Shown: positions 7,476 through 15,786, counted from the first letter of the stretch. The stretch is DNA of 32,363 nucleotides from Lachnospiraceae bacterium (GCA_017520425.1 JAFXFO010000035.1:1-32363), one strand, 5' to 3'. Made by a program: numbers and translations. The notes: generated from the letters alone by a model not told the origin.

Positions 7476-7811
7476 ATGTATAGCTATTTTTACATAAAAA
7501 CAGATTGTCGTTCCAATACATGGGATACCATCGAGATTCTGGATTATTTACGGTCATTTACCATGCTTGAAGAAAGAGACAATGGGATTTTTGTCAGCAA
7601 GAAGCCTTTTCTTGATATTTCGCTTATGAAGGTGAAGGATTTAAATAGTTGGAGCAGTCTGGATTTTGATAAAGACGAAACAAACTATGTGTCGATTGTT
7701 ACCAGTGACTTTAGTGAAGAGGATATAGAAGTGAAAAAGTTGCTAAAGGGCTTGGAGCAATTATTGGGATTTAGAATCTGCGTTGATAACTGCGAAAGGG
7801 AAGTGTGGTAA
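7476..7811 (+). CDS. Hypothetical protein, 111 aa
   Basis: A 111-residue acidic protein that I do not recognise. It starts at ATG 7476 behind AAGGGGG; a TTG two codons upstream is less likely. No transmembrane segment, signal peptide or cysteine motif is seen. The C-terminal KKLLKGLEQLLGF is probably helical and the middle looks beta-rich, in the style of small immunity-like proteins, but that is only an impression. It is the last gene before the AT-rich hairpin array. Confidence 0.6.
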   Translation: MYSYFYIKTDCRSNTWDTIEILDYLRSFTMLEERDNGIFVSKKPFLDISLMKVKDLNSWSSLDFDKDETNYVSIVTSDFSEEDIEVKKLLKGLEQLLGFRICVDNCEREVW

Positions 7812-8348
7812 TACAAAGGGATGACTTTATAGTGGTGTAAAAGCATATATAAATATCAAATTTTTATAATATATCTGTTAAACAACCGGAACAAAATTTG
7901 TTGGTGACAGATAGATGTTTACAAAATGCAATATATATACGCTTAAAAAACTCTTCTGAAATGGAACTGGCAGATATAAGGTAATAAAAACTAAAATCTA
8001 TATGTCATATTTTTACTTGAATTATATTTTTCAGCAGATAGATTTGTAAATATGAACAGTGCTATCTGTCAAAGCGAAGACAACCAGCAAAAATATAACG
8101 GATAGATTTAGAGAATAGTAAATTTATATCCGTCGTATAAGTTGCATTTAAGAATTTTGAGCATATATATTCTAGATTTTATTAAAAAATATCTGTCTCA
8201 AGTGTATTTTGAACACGTATTTTGACGGATAGATTATAAGTTATTTCTGTTTATATAGGTATATGCAACAATTTGAAGCTGTAGGAAATATTTAGTCATG
8301 TGGAAAGAATGAAGGCTCGCAAATATTTTAATTTATGGAGACGAAATT
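7812..8348. repeat. Five-hairpin intergenic array, word GACAGATA/TATCTGTC
   Basis: No credible ORF lies in these 537 AT-rich bases. Five interrupted palindromes are visible: 7872-7913 (TATCTGT/ACAGATA), 7968-8007 (TGGC..ATATA with TATAT-GTCA, imperfect), 8034-8069 (GCAGATAG/CTATCTGT), 8098-8133 (ACGGATA/TATCCGT) and 8190-8231 (TATCTGTC/GACGGATA). Linkers are about 54, 26, 28 and 56 nt, a long-short-short-long layout. Mismatches in arms are mostly G-T, which would remain paired in RNA. I cannot place a convincing promoter. It separates the upstream gene run from the GNAT at 8349. Confidence 0.8.
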
Positions 8349-8819
8349 ATGGAATTAAGAATGGCACAGGAAAAAGATTATATGCAGTTAGCAGAGATGA
8401 AATGGTTACATTGTGAAGAAGATGATGCAGATTATCATACATCACGGTTGGCTGGAGTAGATAAGGACAAATTTCTGGAAGAATTTATAGCGTTTTTAAA
8501 GGAACATAAAGAATATAAAGCTTTTGTGGCGAGTGAAGGCGATTTGATTATTTCTTCCATGTTTGTATATGTAATACCCAAAACACCTAAGCCAAATAGA
8601 AAACAAAAATATATTTCTTATTTGACCAATGTTTATACATTAAAGGAATATCGTAATAAGACAATAGGAACAGAGTTATTAACATATATTAAAGATTATT
8701 TGGCAAAAGAAGATTGTGAATTGATGTTTGTATGGCCAAGTGCCAATTCTGTTAATTGGTATTCCAGAAATGATTTCAAACAAGAGAATGAAATTTTTGA
8801 GTGTTCTTTAGAAAATTAG
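8349..8819 (+). CDS. GNAT family N-acetyltransferase
   Basis: A 156-residue GNAT. The loop region YRNKTIGTEL (101-110) has T where the first glycine of RxxGxG is usual, and the C-terminal WYSRNDF motif is recognisable. The gene is clearly more AT-rich than most neighbours, like the array before it, suggesting a different recent origin. GGAG lies eight bases before the ATG. Acceptor unknown; altered acetyl-CoA binding is possible. Confidence 0.82.
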   Translation: MELRMAQEKDYMQLAEMKWLHCEEDDADYHTSRLAGVDKDKFLEEFIAFLKEHKEYKAFVASEGDLIISSMFVYVIPKTPKPNRKQKYISYLTNVYTLKEYRNKTIGTELLTYIKDYLAKEDCELMFVWPSANSVNWYSRNDFKQENEIFECSLEN

Positions 8820-8829
8820 GGGAAAATGA

Positions 8830-9066
8830 ATGTCACATAGCAAACACACAAAACGGGATTACTCCATTTATATTGAAAAATGGGACAAATCAGCAAAAAA
8901 ATACATCCATACCTGCGCAATATGCGGGCATAAAGGTTACAGCCCGGTAGTTGAAGCGGAAGACTTTGACAAGGTGATTTTCAAAGAATTGTCGAAAACC
9001 TTGCGTAAGCTGGAGTTGGATGAGTATGGAAGATGTACTTATTGTGCGAAGGTGCAGGGGGACTAA
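8830..9066 (+). CDS. Small zinc-ribbon protein, 78 aa
   Basis: A 78-residue protein with two CxxC knuckles, C29-AI-C32 and C69-TY-C72, separated by a helical segment (DFDKVIFKELSKTLRKLELDE). This would bind one structural zinc. The N-terminus is basic. The ATG follows AGGGGAA by six bases; an out-of-frame ATG lies four bases earlier. I do not recognise the family. It sits between a GNAT and a histidine phosphatase and ends one base before the latter starts. Confidence 0.7.
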   Translation: MSHSKHTKRDYSIYIEKWDKSAKKYIHTCAICGHKGYSPVVEAEDFDKVIFKELSKTLRKLELDEYGRCTYCAKVQGD

Positions 9067-9067
9067 T

Positions 9068-9604
9068 ATGATTTATTTAATGCGACATGGGGCTGACCCA
9101 ACCGATCGTTACGGTGGGTGGAGTACCTATGGATTGACTGAAAAGGGTAGGGAACAGGTTAATAATGCCAAGGGATTCCTACGCAATAAGGGTATTTCGC
9201 AGATCTATTCCAGTGATTTAGCCAGGGCAAAGGAAACCGCTGAAATTGTGGCAAAGGAGCTTGCTTTGGAAGTCACATATCTGCCTCAATTTCGGGAAGC
9301 GAATAATGGTTTATTGGCCGGTATGCTGAAAACAGAAGCTGCAGAGAAATATCCGGGAATGTATTGGAATGCGCTTGATTGGACAGAAAGCTGGCCGGAG
9401 GGAGAAAGCCCCGAGCAGTTCTTTCAGAGGATTCAAACGGCATGGCAGGAATTCAAGTGCCGGGTAGGCGAGGACAATGTATTGTTGGTGTCCCACGGAG
9501 GTGTCATGAACATCATTTTATGTTTGGAAAACGGAATACCTTATACGAACAAGGAGACACGCTTTCCGATGAAAGATGCAGAGATTGTGCAGGTAAATAT
9601 ATAA
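9068..9604 (+). CDS. Histidine phosphatase superfamily protein
   Basis: A 178-residue phosphoglycerate-mutase-like phosphatase. The RHG motif has nucleophile H7, R53 lies in LARAKET, E77 is a candidate general acid and H143 is in VSHGG. The family removes phosphate from phospho-sugars, nucleotides (CobC-type) or proteins through phosphohistidine. I start at ATG 9068 with GCAGGGGG upstream; the frame extends further 5' but would overlap the zinc-ribbon gene by nearly 50 bp. Substrate unknown. Confidence 0.9.
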   Translation: MIYLMRHGADPTDRYGGWSTYGLTEKGREQVNNAKGFLRNKGISQIYSSDLARAKETAEIVAKELALEVTYLPQFREANNGLLAGMLKTEAAEKYPGMYWNALDWTESWPEGESPEQFFQRIQTAWQEFKCRVGEDNVLLVSHGGVMNIILCLENGIPYTNKETRFPMKDAEIVQVNI

Positions 9605-9628
9605 AGCTGATAAGGTTGGTGAAGTATT

Positions 9629-9967
9629 ATGTTAAAAAAGCAGTGCGAAAAATGTGGCTTTGAATACGAATATGAAGGATTTGCGAATCTGATGGTTTTC
9701 TGTCCTTGCTGTAATGAGTTTGACTATTTGTCATGTGAATACGGCTTCGGACCGGTGGTACCCTGTCGGATTTATCATGGAAAAAATGTGGTAGGGATGG
9801 TTTCTTATAATGATGCTTCTGAACGTGTTTATAGGATAGACTCGGAAACTTACAACATCCATGAAGTGTTACAACGTAAATATTTAGAGGCACTATATGA
9901 AGCGAAAGATATTATTTCGGAATTTGTGAAGAACGATAAGTTTGAAGTTGATAGTAAGTTAGGATAA
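9629..9967 (+). CDS. Small zinc-ribbon protein, 112 aa
   Basis: A 112-residue protein with an N-terminal zinc ribbon (C6, C9 and C25, C27/C28 in CPCC) followed by a beta-rich middle and a helical tail (LEALYEAKDIISEFVKN). I do not recognise it beyond the ribbon. It is AT-rich like the preceding GNAT. It lies between two phosphatases and ends three bases before the metallophosphoesterase. It may be an adaptor or nucleic-acid-binding protein, but there is no direct evidence. Confidence 0.65.
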   Translation: MLKKQCEKCGFEYEYEGFANLMVFCPCCNEFDYLSCEYGFGPVVPCRIYHGKNVVGMVSYNDASERVYRIDSETYNIHEVLQRKYLEALYEAKDIISEFVKNDKFEVDSKLG

Positions 9968-9970
9968 ATT

Positions 9971-10576
9971 ATGAAAATAGCAGTATTTTCCGATATTCAC
10001 GGAAATCTGAAAGCATTGAAAGCAGTGCTTGAACAGATAAAGGAAAAAAATGTAGATTTGACAGTGTTTTTGGGTGATATTTTTCAAGGCGGGCATGAAG
10101 AGATAGAGTGTCTGGAACTCTTAAAGGACAGTGAAATAGTCTGTTTAAAAGGCAATTGTGAGCTTTATATGCAATATGGCGTTGATATCGATCCGGATGT
10201 GGAGTATTTGAGGGATTATTATGACGAAACCAGAAAAAAGCTTACAAGTGAGCATATGCAGTTCATCAGGGAGATGTCGCTATTTTATGAAAGTGAATGT
10301 AACGGTCATAAAATACATTTTTCACATTTTTTGTTTTCGGATATCCATGCCGCTTATCCTTTTTTCCAGCTGTCAGACTTGAAAAACGGCGTGTTTGATA
10401 AGGCTTGTGAAAGTGAAGACGTGACAAAATATGAACTGTCTGTAATCGGCCATTGTCATCAGAATTTCGTGAAAGGAAATGTGGTTTCTGTTTCCGCTTC
10501 CGGGTTGGAAGGGGCGTCCTTCCTTTTGATTGATGATAATGAGGAAGGGGTTAACTTTGAGCATATTGGCATTTAG
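9971..10576 (+). CDS. Calcineurin-like metallophosphoesterase
   Basis: A 201-residue YfcE/MJ0936-type metallophosphoesterase. Metal ligands follow the family order: D8 and H10 (FSDIHGN), D36 (LGD), N62 (GNC), H119 (SHF) and H161/H163 (GHCH). The usual GNH is GNC here, which occurs in the YfcE-like branch. Members hydrolyse phosphodiesters, including cyclic nucleotides. The start follows the zinc-ribbon gene by three bases, so the two are probably co-translated. Confidence 0.9.
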   Translation: MKIAVFSDIHGNLKALKAVLEQIKEKNVDLTVFLGDIFQGGHEEIECLELLKDSEIVCLKGNCELYMQYGVDIDPDVEYLRDYYDETRKKLTSEHMQFIREMSLFYESECNGHKIHFSHFLFSDIHAAYPFFQLSDLKNGVFDKACESEDVTKYELSVIGHCHQNFVKGNVVSVSASGLEGASFLLIDDNEEGVNFEHIGI

Positions 10577-10604
10577 TTTGCCAAATCCATGAGGTGACAA
10601 AACC

Positions 10605-11060
10605 ATGAAAATAGAACTACGAACCATAGATGATACCAATAAGGATGATGTAGTATTGCTGGAAGTGTGGGACGCGCAAAAGGAATTTATTGCAGCGAAT
10701 CAGGTTTCCTTAGAAACTGCACGGAGTGAAGAATATAGGGAAATAGCACGACCCTTCGCCATATATGCGGATGATAAGCCGGTAGGCTTTACCATGTTTG
10801 CCTTTGAGCTGGATTCAAATGACCCCAATGACAGATATTGGCTGTGGCGTTTTATGATTGATAAGAAGTTGCAGGGCAATGGCTATGGTTCAGCAGCGCT
10901 GGAAAAGATTATCGATTATTTCAAAAGTCACGGAGCAGACCATATTTTGCTGTCTACCAAGGAGACCAACACAGTAGCCCTTTCTCTGTATCACAAGTAC
11001 CGGTTTGCGGAAACTGGGGAAATGAATGAGGGCGAGATTGTGTTGCGGTTAAGTCTGTAG
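10605..11060 (+). CDS. GNAT acetyltransferase, BltD/polyamine type
   Basis: A 151-residue GNAT resembling BltD-type spermine/spermidine acetyltransferases. The stretch RYWLWRFMIDKKLQGNGYG (78-95) is characteristic, with acetyl-CoA loop QGNGYG, and is followed by LLSTKETNTVALSLYHKYRF. The YWLWRFMID segment is the best substrate clue among the GNATs here and suggests a polyamine or diamine acceptor; this is family-based inference. GAGGTGACAAAACC precedes the ATG. It is the last gene before the TTGGGCAT hairpin array. Confidence 0.87.
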   Translation: MKIELRTIDDTNKDDVVLLEVWDAQKEFIAANQVSLETARSEEYREIARPFAIYADDKPVGFTMFAFELDSNDPNDRYWLWRFMIDKKLQGNGYGSAALEKIIDYFKSHGADHILLSTKETNTVALSLYHKYRFAETGEMNEGEIVLRLSL

Positions 11061-11376
11061 TTGCCGGATTTTAAGGTATTTTAGGGCTATTGGGCATGCA
11101 AAGGACTTTCGTAGCTTCCATGCCCAATAAAATGGCAGTTTTGGTGGAAAATAGCAGTGAAAATGGCTTGTTTGGGTATAGGTGGCGCCGATGCATAGTC
11201 TTATGCCCAAAGAGAGGGCACTATTTTGGGCAGGGTTAAGGGATTTGATTTCGGTATGCCCAAACGGTCCAATTATTATAAGATAATGTAGCAATGGAAG
11301 TAATTTCTTGGGCATAAATGAGGCCTTTCTTGAACCTCTGCCCAATTTAGAGACTTACGTGAAGGAGAAGTCAATT
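11061..11376. repeat. Four-hairpin intergenic array, word TTGGGCAT/ATGCCCAA
   Basis: Four interrupted palindromes: 11088-11129 (TATTGGGCAT/ATGCCCAATA, perfect 10 bp), 11171-11211 (TTTGGGTATA/TATGCCCAAA, one G-T pair), 11225-11264 (TTTGGGCA/TGCCCAAA, perfect) and 11308-11345 (TTGGGCA/TGCCCAA, perfect). Hairpin starts are spaced 83, 54 and 83 nt. Linkers are long-short-long (41, 13, 43). An AT-rich stretch with TATAAGATAAT near 11277-11287 could hold a -10 box, but no good -35 pairs with it. An open frame from 11308 into the kinase gene is treated as non-coding. Confidence 0.9.
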
Positions 11377-11937
11377 ATGGCAAATATATATATGATATCC
11401 GGTCCCTGCGGATGTGGAAAATCAACGCTTACGGATGCCTATGCGGAGTATTTGGTGAAGGTAGAGAAGCGGACTTATGTTTATGTGATACATGGGGATG
11501 TGTTTCATCAGGGATTTATAGGAATGTACGAAAAAGATGCCTTTTGTGTGGAATTACAAGAGACGGACCCATTAGCTTGGACACAGGTGTTGAAGTTTAA
11601 CTGGGAATGTATTGTGGATGTGGCAGGAAAGGCTTTGAAGCGAGGCTTGGATGTGGTAATTGATTATGTAGTTGAGGACGAATTGCCACTGTTACAGAAG
11701 CTTGCAAAGGAATATGATGCAAAGCTGTATTATCTGGTACTTACTGCGTCAGAGGAGGCAATCACAAAACGTCTTCAGTCCCGGGGAGATGACGAATTGA
11801 TTGAGAGAGGAATATTCTTAAAGAAGAAGTTTGACAGTCTTCCGGAGAATCAGGGACATCTCTATGACAATACGGAAAAGACAGTGGAAGAGGAAGTGGC
11901 AGAGCTTTCGAAAGATATGGAAAATTTTTTAGTGTAG
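11377..11937 (+). CDS. P-loop small-molecule kinase
   Basis: A 186-residue AAA_33-like kinase with Walker A G9-PCGCG-K15-ST and a C-terminal LID-like region (RLQSRGDDELIERG). Relatives include shikimate/chloramphenicol-type kinases and ATP-binding proteins often annotated by P-loop only. ATG 11377 has GAAGGAGAAG nine bases upstream and codes an immediate beta strand (NIYMISGP). The frame runs 69 bp further upstream into hairpin 4, so I reject the longer form. Phosphoryl acceptor unknown. Confidence 0.88.
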   Translation: MANIYMISGPCGCGKSTLTDAYAEYLVKVEKRTYVYVIHGDVFHQGFIGMYEKDAFCVELQETDPLAWTQVLKFNWECIVDVAGKALKRGLDVVIDYVVEDELPLLQKLAKEYDAKLYYLVLTASEEAITKRLQSRGDDELIERGIFLKKKFDSLPENQGHLYDNTEKTVEEEVAELSKDMENFLV

Positions 11938-11981
11938 TAGTGGATGTAATAGACTACAAGAGAAAAGGAGAAGAACAAAAC

Positions 11982-12698
11982 ATGAATCATTACAGCAATT
12001 ACATTTATATGTTAGAAGATAATGCCCACTTAATCAGCATGGTGCCGGTAGAGGAATTGGTACGCTTCGGCTATGAGATAGGGCTAAATGAAGATATGAA
12101 GGTTCTGGACCTGTGTTGTGGGTATGGAACGCTGTTGAAGGTATGGAGCGAAGCCTTTGGGATAGAAGGCGTCGGTATTGACCTTGTGGATGAGTTCTTA
12201 TCCATCGGAAGAGAACGGCTGAAAAAGTGTCAGATGGATAAGGTTACCCTTATACAGGGGGATGTTACAACATATCAGGATACTTGTAAGTATGATGTTG
12301 TTATTTGCAGTGAGACAATAGGGAGTAGTGCGGATACATTGGCCCTCGGAGAGAAATTTTTGAAGCCGGGTGGAGTGCTGTGCTATCAGAAGCTGTATTC
12401 AAAGGTAATGAATCCGCCTCAGGAACTAATTGATTTTGATGAGGAAGTTTTGCCCTTGTCTGAGTTAAATAGTCTATTCAATCAGCTTGGTTACAGTATG
12501 ACTTCCATGGCAAGTGATACTCAGGGAATGTGGGAGCGCTATGTACTCAATTGGAGCGGTAAGCGTGACCTGCTTCGGTTAAAGGCGGAACCGGATAACG
12601 AGCAATTAAGAAATTGGGTAAATAAGTGGTACAACATGTATTTTGATTATAGGCGACAGTATGAAGGACAGGCATTATTTGGATTACAGCGGTTCTGA
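11982..12698 (+). CDS. Class I SAM-dependent methyltransferase
   Basis: A 238-residue methyltransferase with motif I VLDLCCGYG (41-49), an acidic GVGIDLVDEF strand 2, CSETIGSS as motif IV and a LKPGG loop. The C-terminal third (WERYVLNWSGK onward) resembles small-molecule or SAM-binding regulator types. ATG 11982 follows AAAAGGAGAAG; a GTG at 11940 in the same frame is rejected as it nearly abuts the previous stop. Substrate unknown. Confidence 0.88.
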   Translation: MNHYSNYIYMLEDNAHLISMVPVEELVRFGYEIGLNEDMKVLDLCCGYGTLLKVWSEAFGIEGVGIDLVDEFLSIGRERLKKCQMDKVTLIQGDVTTYQDTCKYDVVICSETIGSSADTLALGEKFLKPGGVLCYQKLYSKVMNPPQELIDFDEEVLPLSELNSLFNQLGYSMTSMASDTQGMWERYVLNWSGKRDLLRLKAEPDNEQLRNWVNKWYNMYFDYRRQYEGQALFGLQRF

Positions 12699-12713
12699 AA
12701 AGGAGAAGAGAAA

Positions 12714-13244
12714 ATGATTTACTACGAAGATGATAGATTACGAATCCGCAACATGGAAGAAGCGGATGATCAAGTTTTTTACGATGAATACACTGCCCAG
12801 GGATGGCACCCGGAAATTGGAGATTGTCTGATGAGACTGAAAGACCAGGCGGAGGGGAAATGCATTACCCTGACGGCGGTATATCAGGGACATCCTGCCG
12901 GTTCCGTGTATGTGTACCTAAATGCCAAGGAAGGTCCCTTCAAAGGGAAGGGGTTGCCGATAATCGTTGATTTCAGCGTGTTGCAAAAGTATCAAAGAAA
13001 GGGAATCGGCAACAAACTGATGGACGTGGCGGAGCAGATTGCAGGGCAGTATGCGGATACGGTTTGCCTGGGCGTAGGGCTTTGCGATGCTTATGGCAGT
13101 GCCCAGAGGATGTATGTGAAGCGCGGATACATTCCGGACGGATCCGGTGTCTGGTATCAGGACAAGCAATGTGTCCAATACGAGACGGTTTGTACCATTG
13201 ACGACGACCTGGTGCTGTACCTTTCCAAGAAGCTGAGGGATTGA
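12714..13244 (+). CDS. GNAT family N-acetyltransferase
   Basis: A 176-residue GNAT with acetyl-CoA loop QRKGIG (94-99) after LPIIVDFSVLQKY, and a motif B region GSAQRMYVKRGY. The C-terminal extension includes WYQDKQCVQYE, seen in GNATs often annotated only as acetyltransferase. AAAAGGAGAAGAG precedes the ATG, nearly identical to the leader of the methyltransferase upstream. Acceptor unknown. Confidence 0.88.
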   Translation: MIYYEDDRLRIRNMEEADDQVFYDEYTAQGWHPEIGDCLMRLKDQAEGKCITLTAVYQGHPAGSVYVYLNAKEGPFKGKGLPIIVDFSVLQKYQRKGIGNKLMDVAEQIAGQYADTVCLGVGLCDAYGSAQRMYVKRGYIPDGSGVWYQDKQCVQYETVCTIDDDLVLYLSKKLRD

Positions 13245-13264
13245 GAAGTTTTAGGAGGAAAATA

Positions 13265-13930
13265 ATGAATGCCAAATTACTGGGATTTTTCAGCGGATTT
13301 CCCACACGCCACTTTACAGACTCCATCGCAGAGGTGCTGAAAGAGGCGCTGGAGGTTCGAGACAGCCTTGTGTTTATCAGCTGTCAGCCGGATAATTATA
13401 CACAAAACGATGAAGATTCACACGGTATGCATAGGATGTTTGCAGAGAGAAATATGCCTTTTGTAAAGCACTATGTGATTGACCATCGGACCAAAGGGTC
13501 GGAGGCTGTAAGGTTAGTCCGTGAGGCCTCTTGCATTTTCCTTATGGGAGGCAATGCAACCCTGCAGTTTCAGCTGATGCGTGAGAAAGGGATCCTTGAT
13601 GAGGTTCGCCGTAGCAGTGCCGTGATACTGGGTGTCAGCGCAGGCGCTATGAACATGGGAGGTCCTACGGTGGATATCTATGAAACCCCTACACCTTATG
13701 AAGGTTTAGGATTTGCAAATATTACAATCAAGGCTCATTATCCTTTAGAGGACGAATGGTTGCAGGCTTTGAAGCAGGTTTCCATGGGGCTGCCGGTGTG
13801 CCTTATGACGGATGAAAGTGCAATTTTTGTGAAAGAAGAAAGAATAACAAAGATAGGGGAAGTTTATCGGTTGGAAAAAGGGGAGATTAGGCCCCTTACG
13901 CGGGAGCAGTTGGAAAGGATGAGGAAGTGA
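13265..13930 (+). CDS. Peptidase S51 (PepE-like) protein
   Basis: A 221-residue class I glutamine-amidotransferase-like serine peptidase. It has the GGN motif at 95-97 (FLMGGNAT), nucleophile S125 in GVSAGAMN and H158 in KAHYP. Peptidase E enzymes cleave Asp-X dipeptides; cyanophycinases are relatives. The TAGGAGGAAAATA leader supports ATG 13265; an in-frame TTG at 13241 lies in the previous gene. The end overlaps the next GNAT in a TGATG arrangement, so translation is coupled. Confidence 0.87.
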   Translation: MNAKLLGFFSGFPTRHFTDSIAEVLKEALEVRDSLVFISCQPDNYTQNDEDSHGMHRMFAERNMPFVKHYVIDHRTKGSEAVRLVREASCIFLMGGNATLQFQLMREKGILDEVRRSSAVILGVSAGAMNMGGPTVDIYETPTPYEGLGFANITIKAHYPLEDEWLQALKQVSMGLPVCLMTDESAIFVKEERITKIGEVYRLEKGEIRPLTREQLERMRK

Positions 13931-14373
13931 TGATAAATATAAGAGTAATGACAATCAATGATTATGACGGAGTATACGATTTGTGGATTAATACGCCCGG
14001 GATGGGCTTAAATACAACCGATGACAGCAGAGAAGGGATTGCAAAGTATTTAAGGCGAAATCCTACCACAAGCTTTGTGGCAGACTGTGAAGGTACTATT
14101 ATTGGAGTGATAATGGCCGGTCACGACGGTAGACGAGGATATATTCATCATACTGCGGTTTTGCCCACTTATAGAAATCAGGGAATTGCTAAAAAGCTTG
14201 TGGATAGCGCGATGTCCGCATTGGATGAAGAAGGTATAAATAAGGTTGCGTTAGTGGCTTTTAAGAAGAATGCGTTAGGCAATGGTTTCTGGGAGAATCG
14301 CGGATTTACGGACAGGGAGGATTTGGTATACAGGAACAAGAATATCCATGCGTTAGATCGGATTGATACCTGA
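13930..14373 (+). CDS. GNAT family N-acetyltransferase
   Basis: A 147-residue compact GNAT with RNQGIA (82-87) after YIHHTAVLPTY and a closing FWENRGF. This is the RimI-like minimal architecture. The ATG shares a base with the TGA of the peptidase gene and uses AGGAAG within it; GTG 13927 would add one residue. Acceptor unknown. Confidence 0.87.
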   Translation: MINIRVMTINDYDGVYDLWINTPGMGLNTTDDSREGIAKYLRRNPTTSFVADCEGTIIGVIMAGHDGRRGYIHHTAVLPTYRNQGIAKKLVDSAMSALDEEGINKVALVAFKKNALGNGFWENRGFTDREDLVYRNKNIHALDRIDT

Positions 14374-14426
14374 TACGAAAGCTAATCGGACGAATAAAGG
14401 ATTGTTTTAGATTTACGGAGGTACAT

Positions 14427-15014
14427 ATGGAATACGAAATTATCCCCTTGCCCAAAAAGGAGTGGAAAGGGGTACCGATTTTGATGCGATACACCACAGA
14501 AGAATATTATGATTTAGAAACAAGGACCGGAAGCGACGGGTTTCAAGTACAGATGGTGAAAAAGAAATTTGACATTCCGGTGACGCATACGCCGGAGGAG
14601 TACGATTTCCCGGATGGTTTGTATCAGGACCATTGGGAAAAGGCGGAAGCCTTTGGAATCGTTTCCGAAAAGGACGGCAAAAAAGAGCTGCTGGCATGCA
14701 TAGAGATTTGTCCGGAGGAGTGGAGTAACCGCCTTATGGTGACAGAGCTTTGGGTGGCGGATGAGCTTCACAGGCAGGGTATCGGTACTCGCTTGATGAA
14801 TGTGGCAAAAGAGCAGGCAAAGAAGCAGGGCAGAAGAGCCATTATCTTAGAAACCCAGTCCTGCAACGTGCGTGCCATCGCCTTTTACTTAAGTCAAGGG
14901 TTCGAATTGATAGGATTTGACTCCTGCTGTTACACCAATATTGATGTGGAGAGACAGGAGGTCCGCTTTAACTTTGGGTACTTTTTGCACAAGCGTGGAG
15001 GAAGATACGAGTAA
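14427..15014 (+). CDS. GNAT acetyltransferase, streptothricin-acetyltransferase-like
   Basis: A 195-residue GNAT whose C-terminal half resembles streptothricin N-acetyltransferases: ELWVADELHRQGIG (107-120), AIILETQSCNVRAIAFY, then a hydrophobic GFELIGFD and a conserved YTNID. The N-terminal 80 residues are longer than in classical Sat proteins. The similarity is by motif pattern only, so a resistance function is not claimed. ACGGAGGT stands six bases from the ATG. Confidence 0.83.
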   Translation: MEYEIIPLPKKEWKGVPILMRYTTEEYYDLETRTGSDGFQVQMVKKKFDIPVTHTPEEYDFPDGLYQDHWEKAEAFGIVSEKDGKKELLACIEICPEEWSNRLMVTELWVADELHRQGIGTRLMNVAKEQAKKQGRRAIILETQSCNVRAIAFYLSQGFELIGFDSCCYTNIDVERQEVRFNFGYFLHKRGGRYE

Positions 15015-15028
15015 TCAGGAGGGGTATC

Positions 15029-15784
15029 ATGAAAGAAATGAAGCACGACAGCTCCACCCTTGCGTGGAGTGCCATGGGAGATGAATGGTTTGAGCTGGCA
15101 CAGACAGGAGAGTCCAGAATCCATTTTATAATGCCTAATATGCTGAAGTTTATGGGAGATGTGGCAGGCCGGAAAATCCTGGATTTAGGCTGTGGAGAAG
15201 GCGGCTATTCCAGGGAGCTGGCGAAAAGAGGAGCGCAGTTGGTTGCGGTGGATTGTTCCGCGAAAGCCATTGAATATGCGACTTCTCTTGCCAAGGAAGA
15301 GAATCTTTCCATAGAGCATTTTGTGAGAAACAGCAATGACTTATTTGACATAGAATCCGAACAGTTTGATGTGGTGCTTTGTTCCATGATGCTTATGGAC
15401 TGCGAGGACTTCGAGGGAACCTTACGTGAGGTGGTACGGGTGTTGAAGCCGGGAGGACGGTTGTTTGCAAGTGTGTTGCATCCCTGCTTTGATGGCAATC
15501 ACGATACCGGCATAGGACGCCAGGGTGTTGGCATCGACCGACAGGTGGTTGTCATGAATTATTTTGAACCCAAGGAGTGGGAGGCGCCTCTCTGGCAAGG
15601 GAAGACGCCTGTGATTTGGAGGCACAGAACCATGGAGGATTATGTGAAGACCTTTATCAAGGTGGGGCTGACCATCGTGGATTTGAACGAGCCCCGGGCT
15701 ACAGACGAGCAGGCCGAAATATCCGTGGCCATGGCATGGCTAAAAAAGATACCGTTGTATTTGTATTGGGAGTTAAAGAAATAA
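15029..15784 (+). CDS. Class I SAM-dependent methyltransferase
   Basis: A 251-residue methyltransferase with a textbook motif I ILDLGCGEGG (50-59), VAVDCS strand 2, FDVVLCSMMLMD motif IV and RVLKPGGRLF. The C-terminal portion (KTPVIWRHRTMEDY) resembles Methyltransf_11/25 enzymes acting on small molecules. An AGGAGGGG ribosome binding site precedes the ATG. Substrate unknown. Confidence 0.9.
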   Translation: MKEMKHDSSTLAWSAMGDEWFELAQTGESRIHFIMPNMLKFMGDVAGRKILDLGCGEGGYSRELAKRGAQLVAVDCSAKAIEYATSLAKEENLSIEHFVRNSNDLFDIESEQFDVVLCSMMLMDCEDFEGTLREVVRVLKPGGRLFASVLHPCFDGNHDTGIGRQGVGIDRQVVVMNYFEPKEWEAPLWQGKTPVIWRHRTMEDYVKTFIKVGLTIVDLNEPRATDEQAEISVAMAWLKKIPLYLYWELKK

Positions 15785-15786
15785 GA

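Noticed and set aside
11308-11376. N-terminal extension of the P-loop kinase
   Set aside because: The open frame covers hairpin 4 of the intergenic array, and ATG 11377 has its own ribosome binding site and begins at the first beta strand before the P-loop.
15577-15786. N-terminal extension of the ParB-like protein
   Set aside because: It overlaps the methyltransferase by about 200 bp in another frame and yields low-complexity sequence rich in G, R and E.
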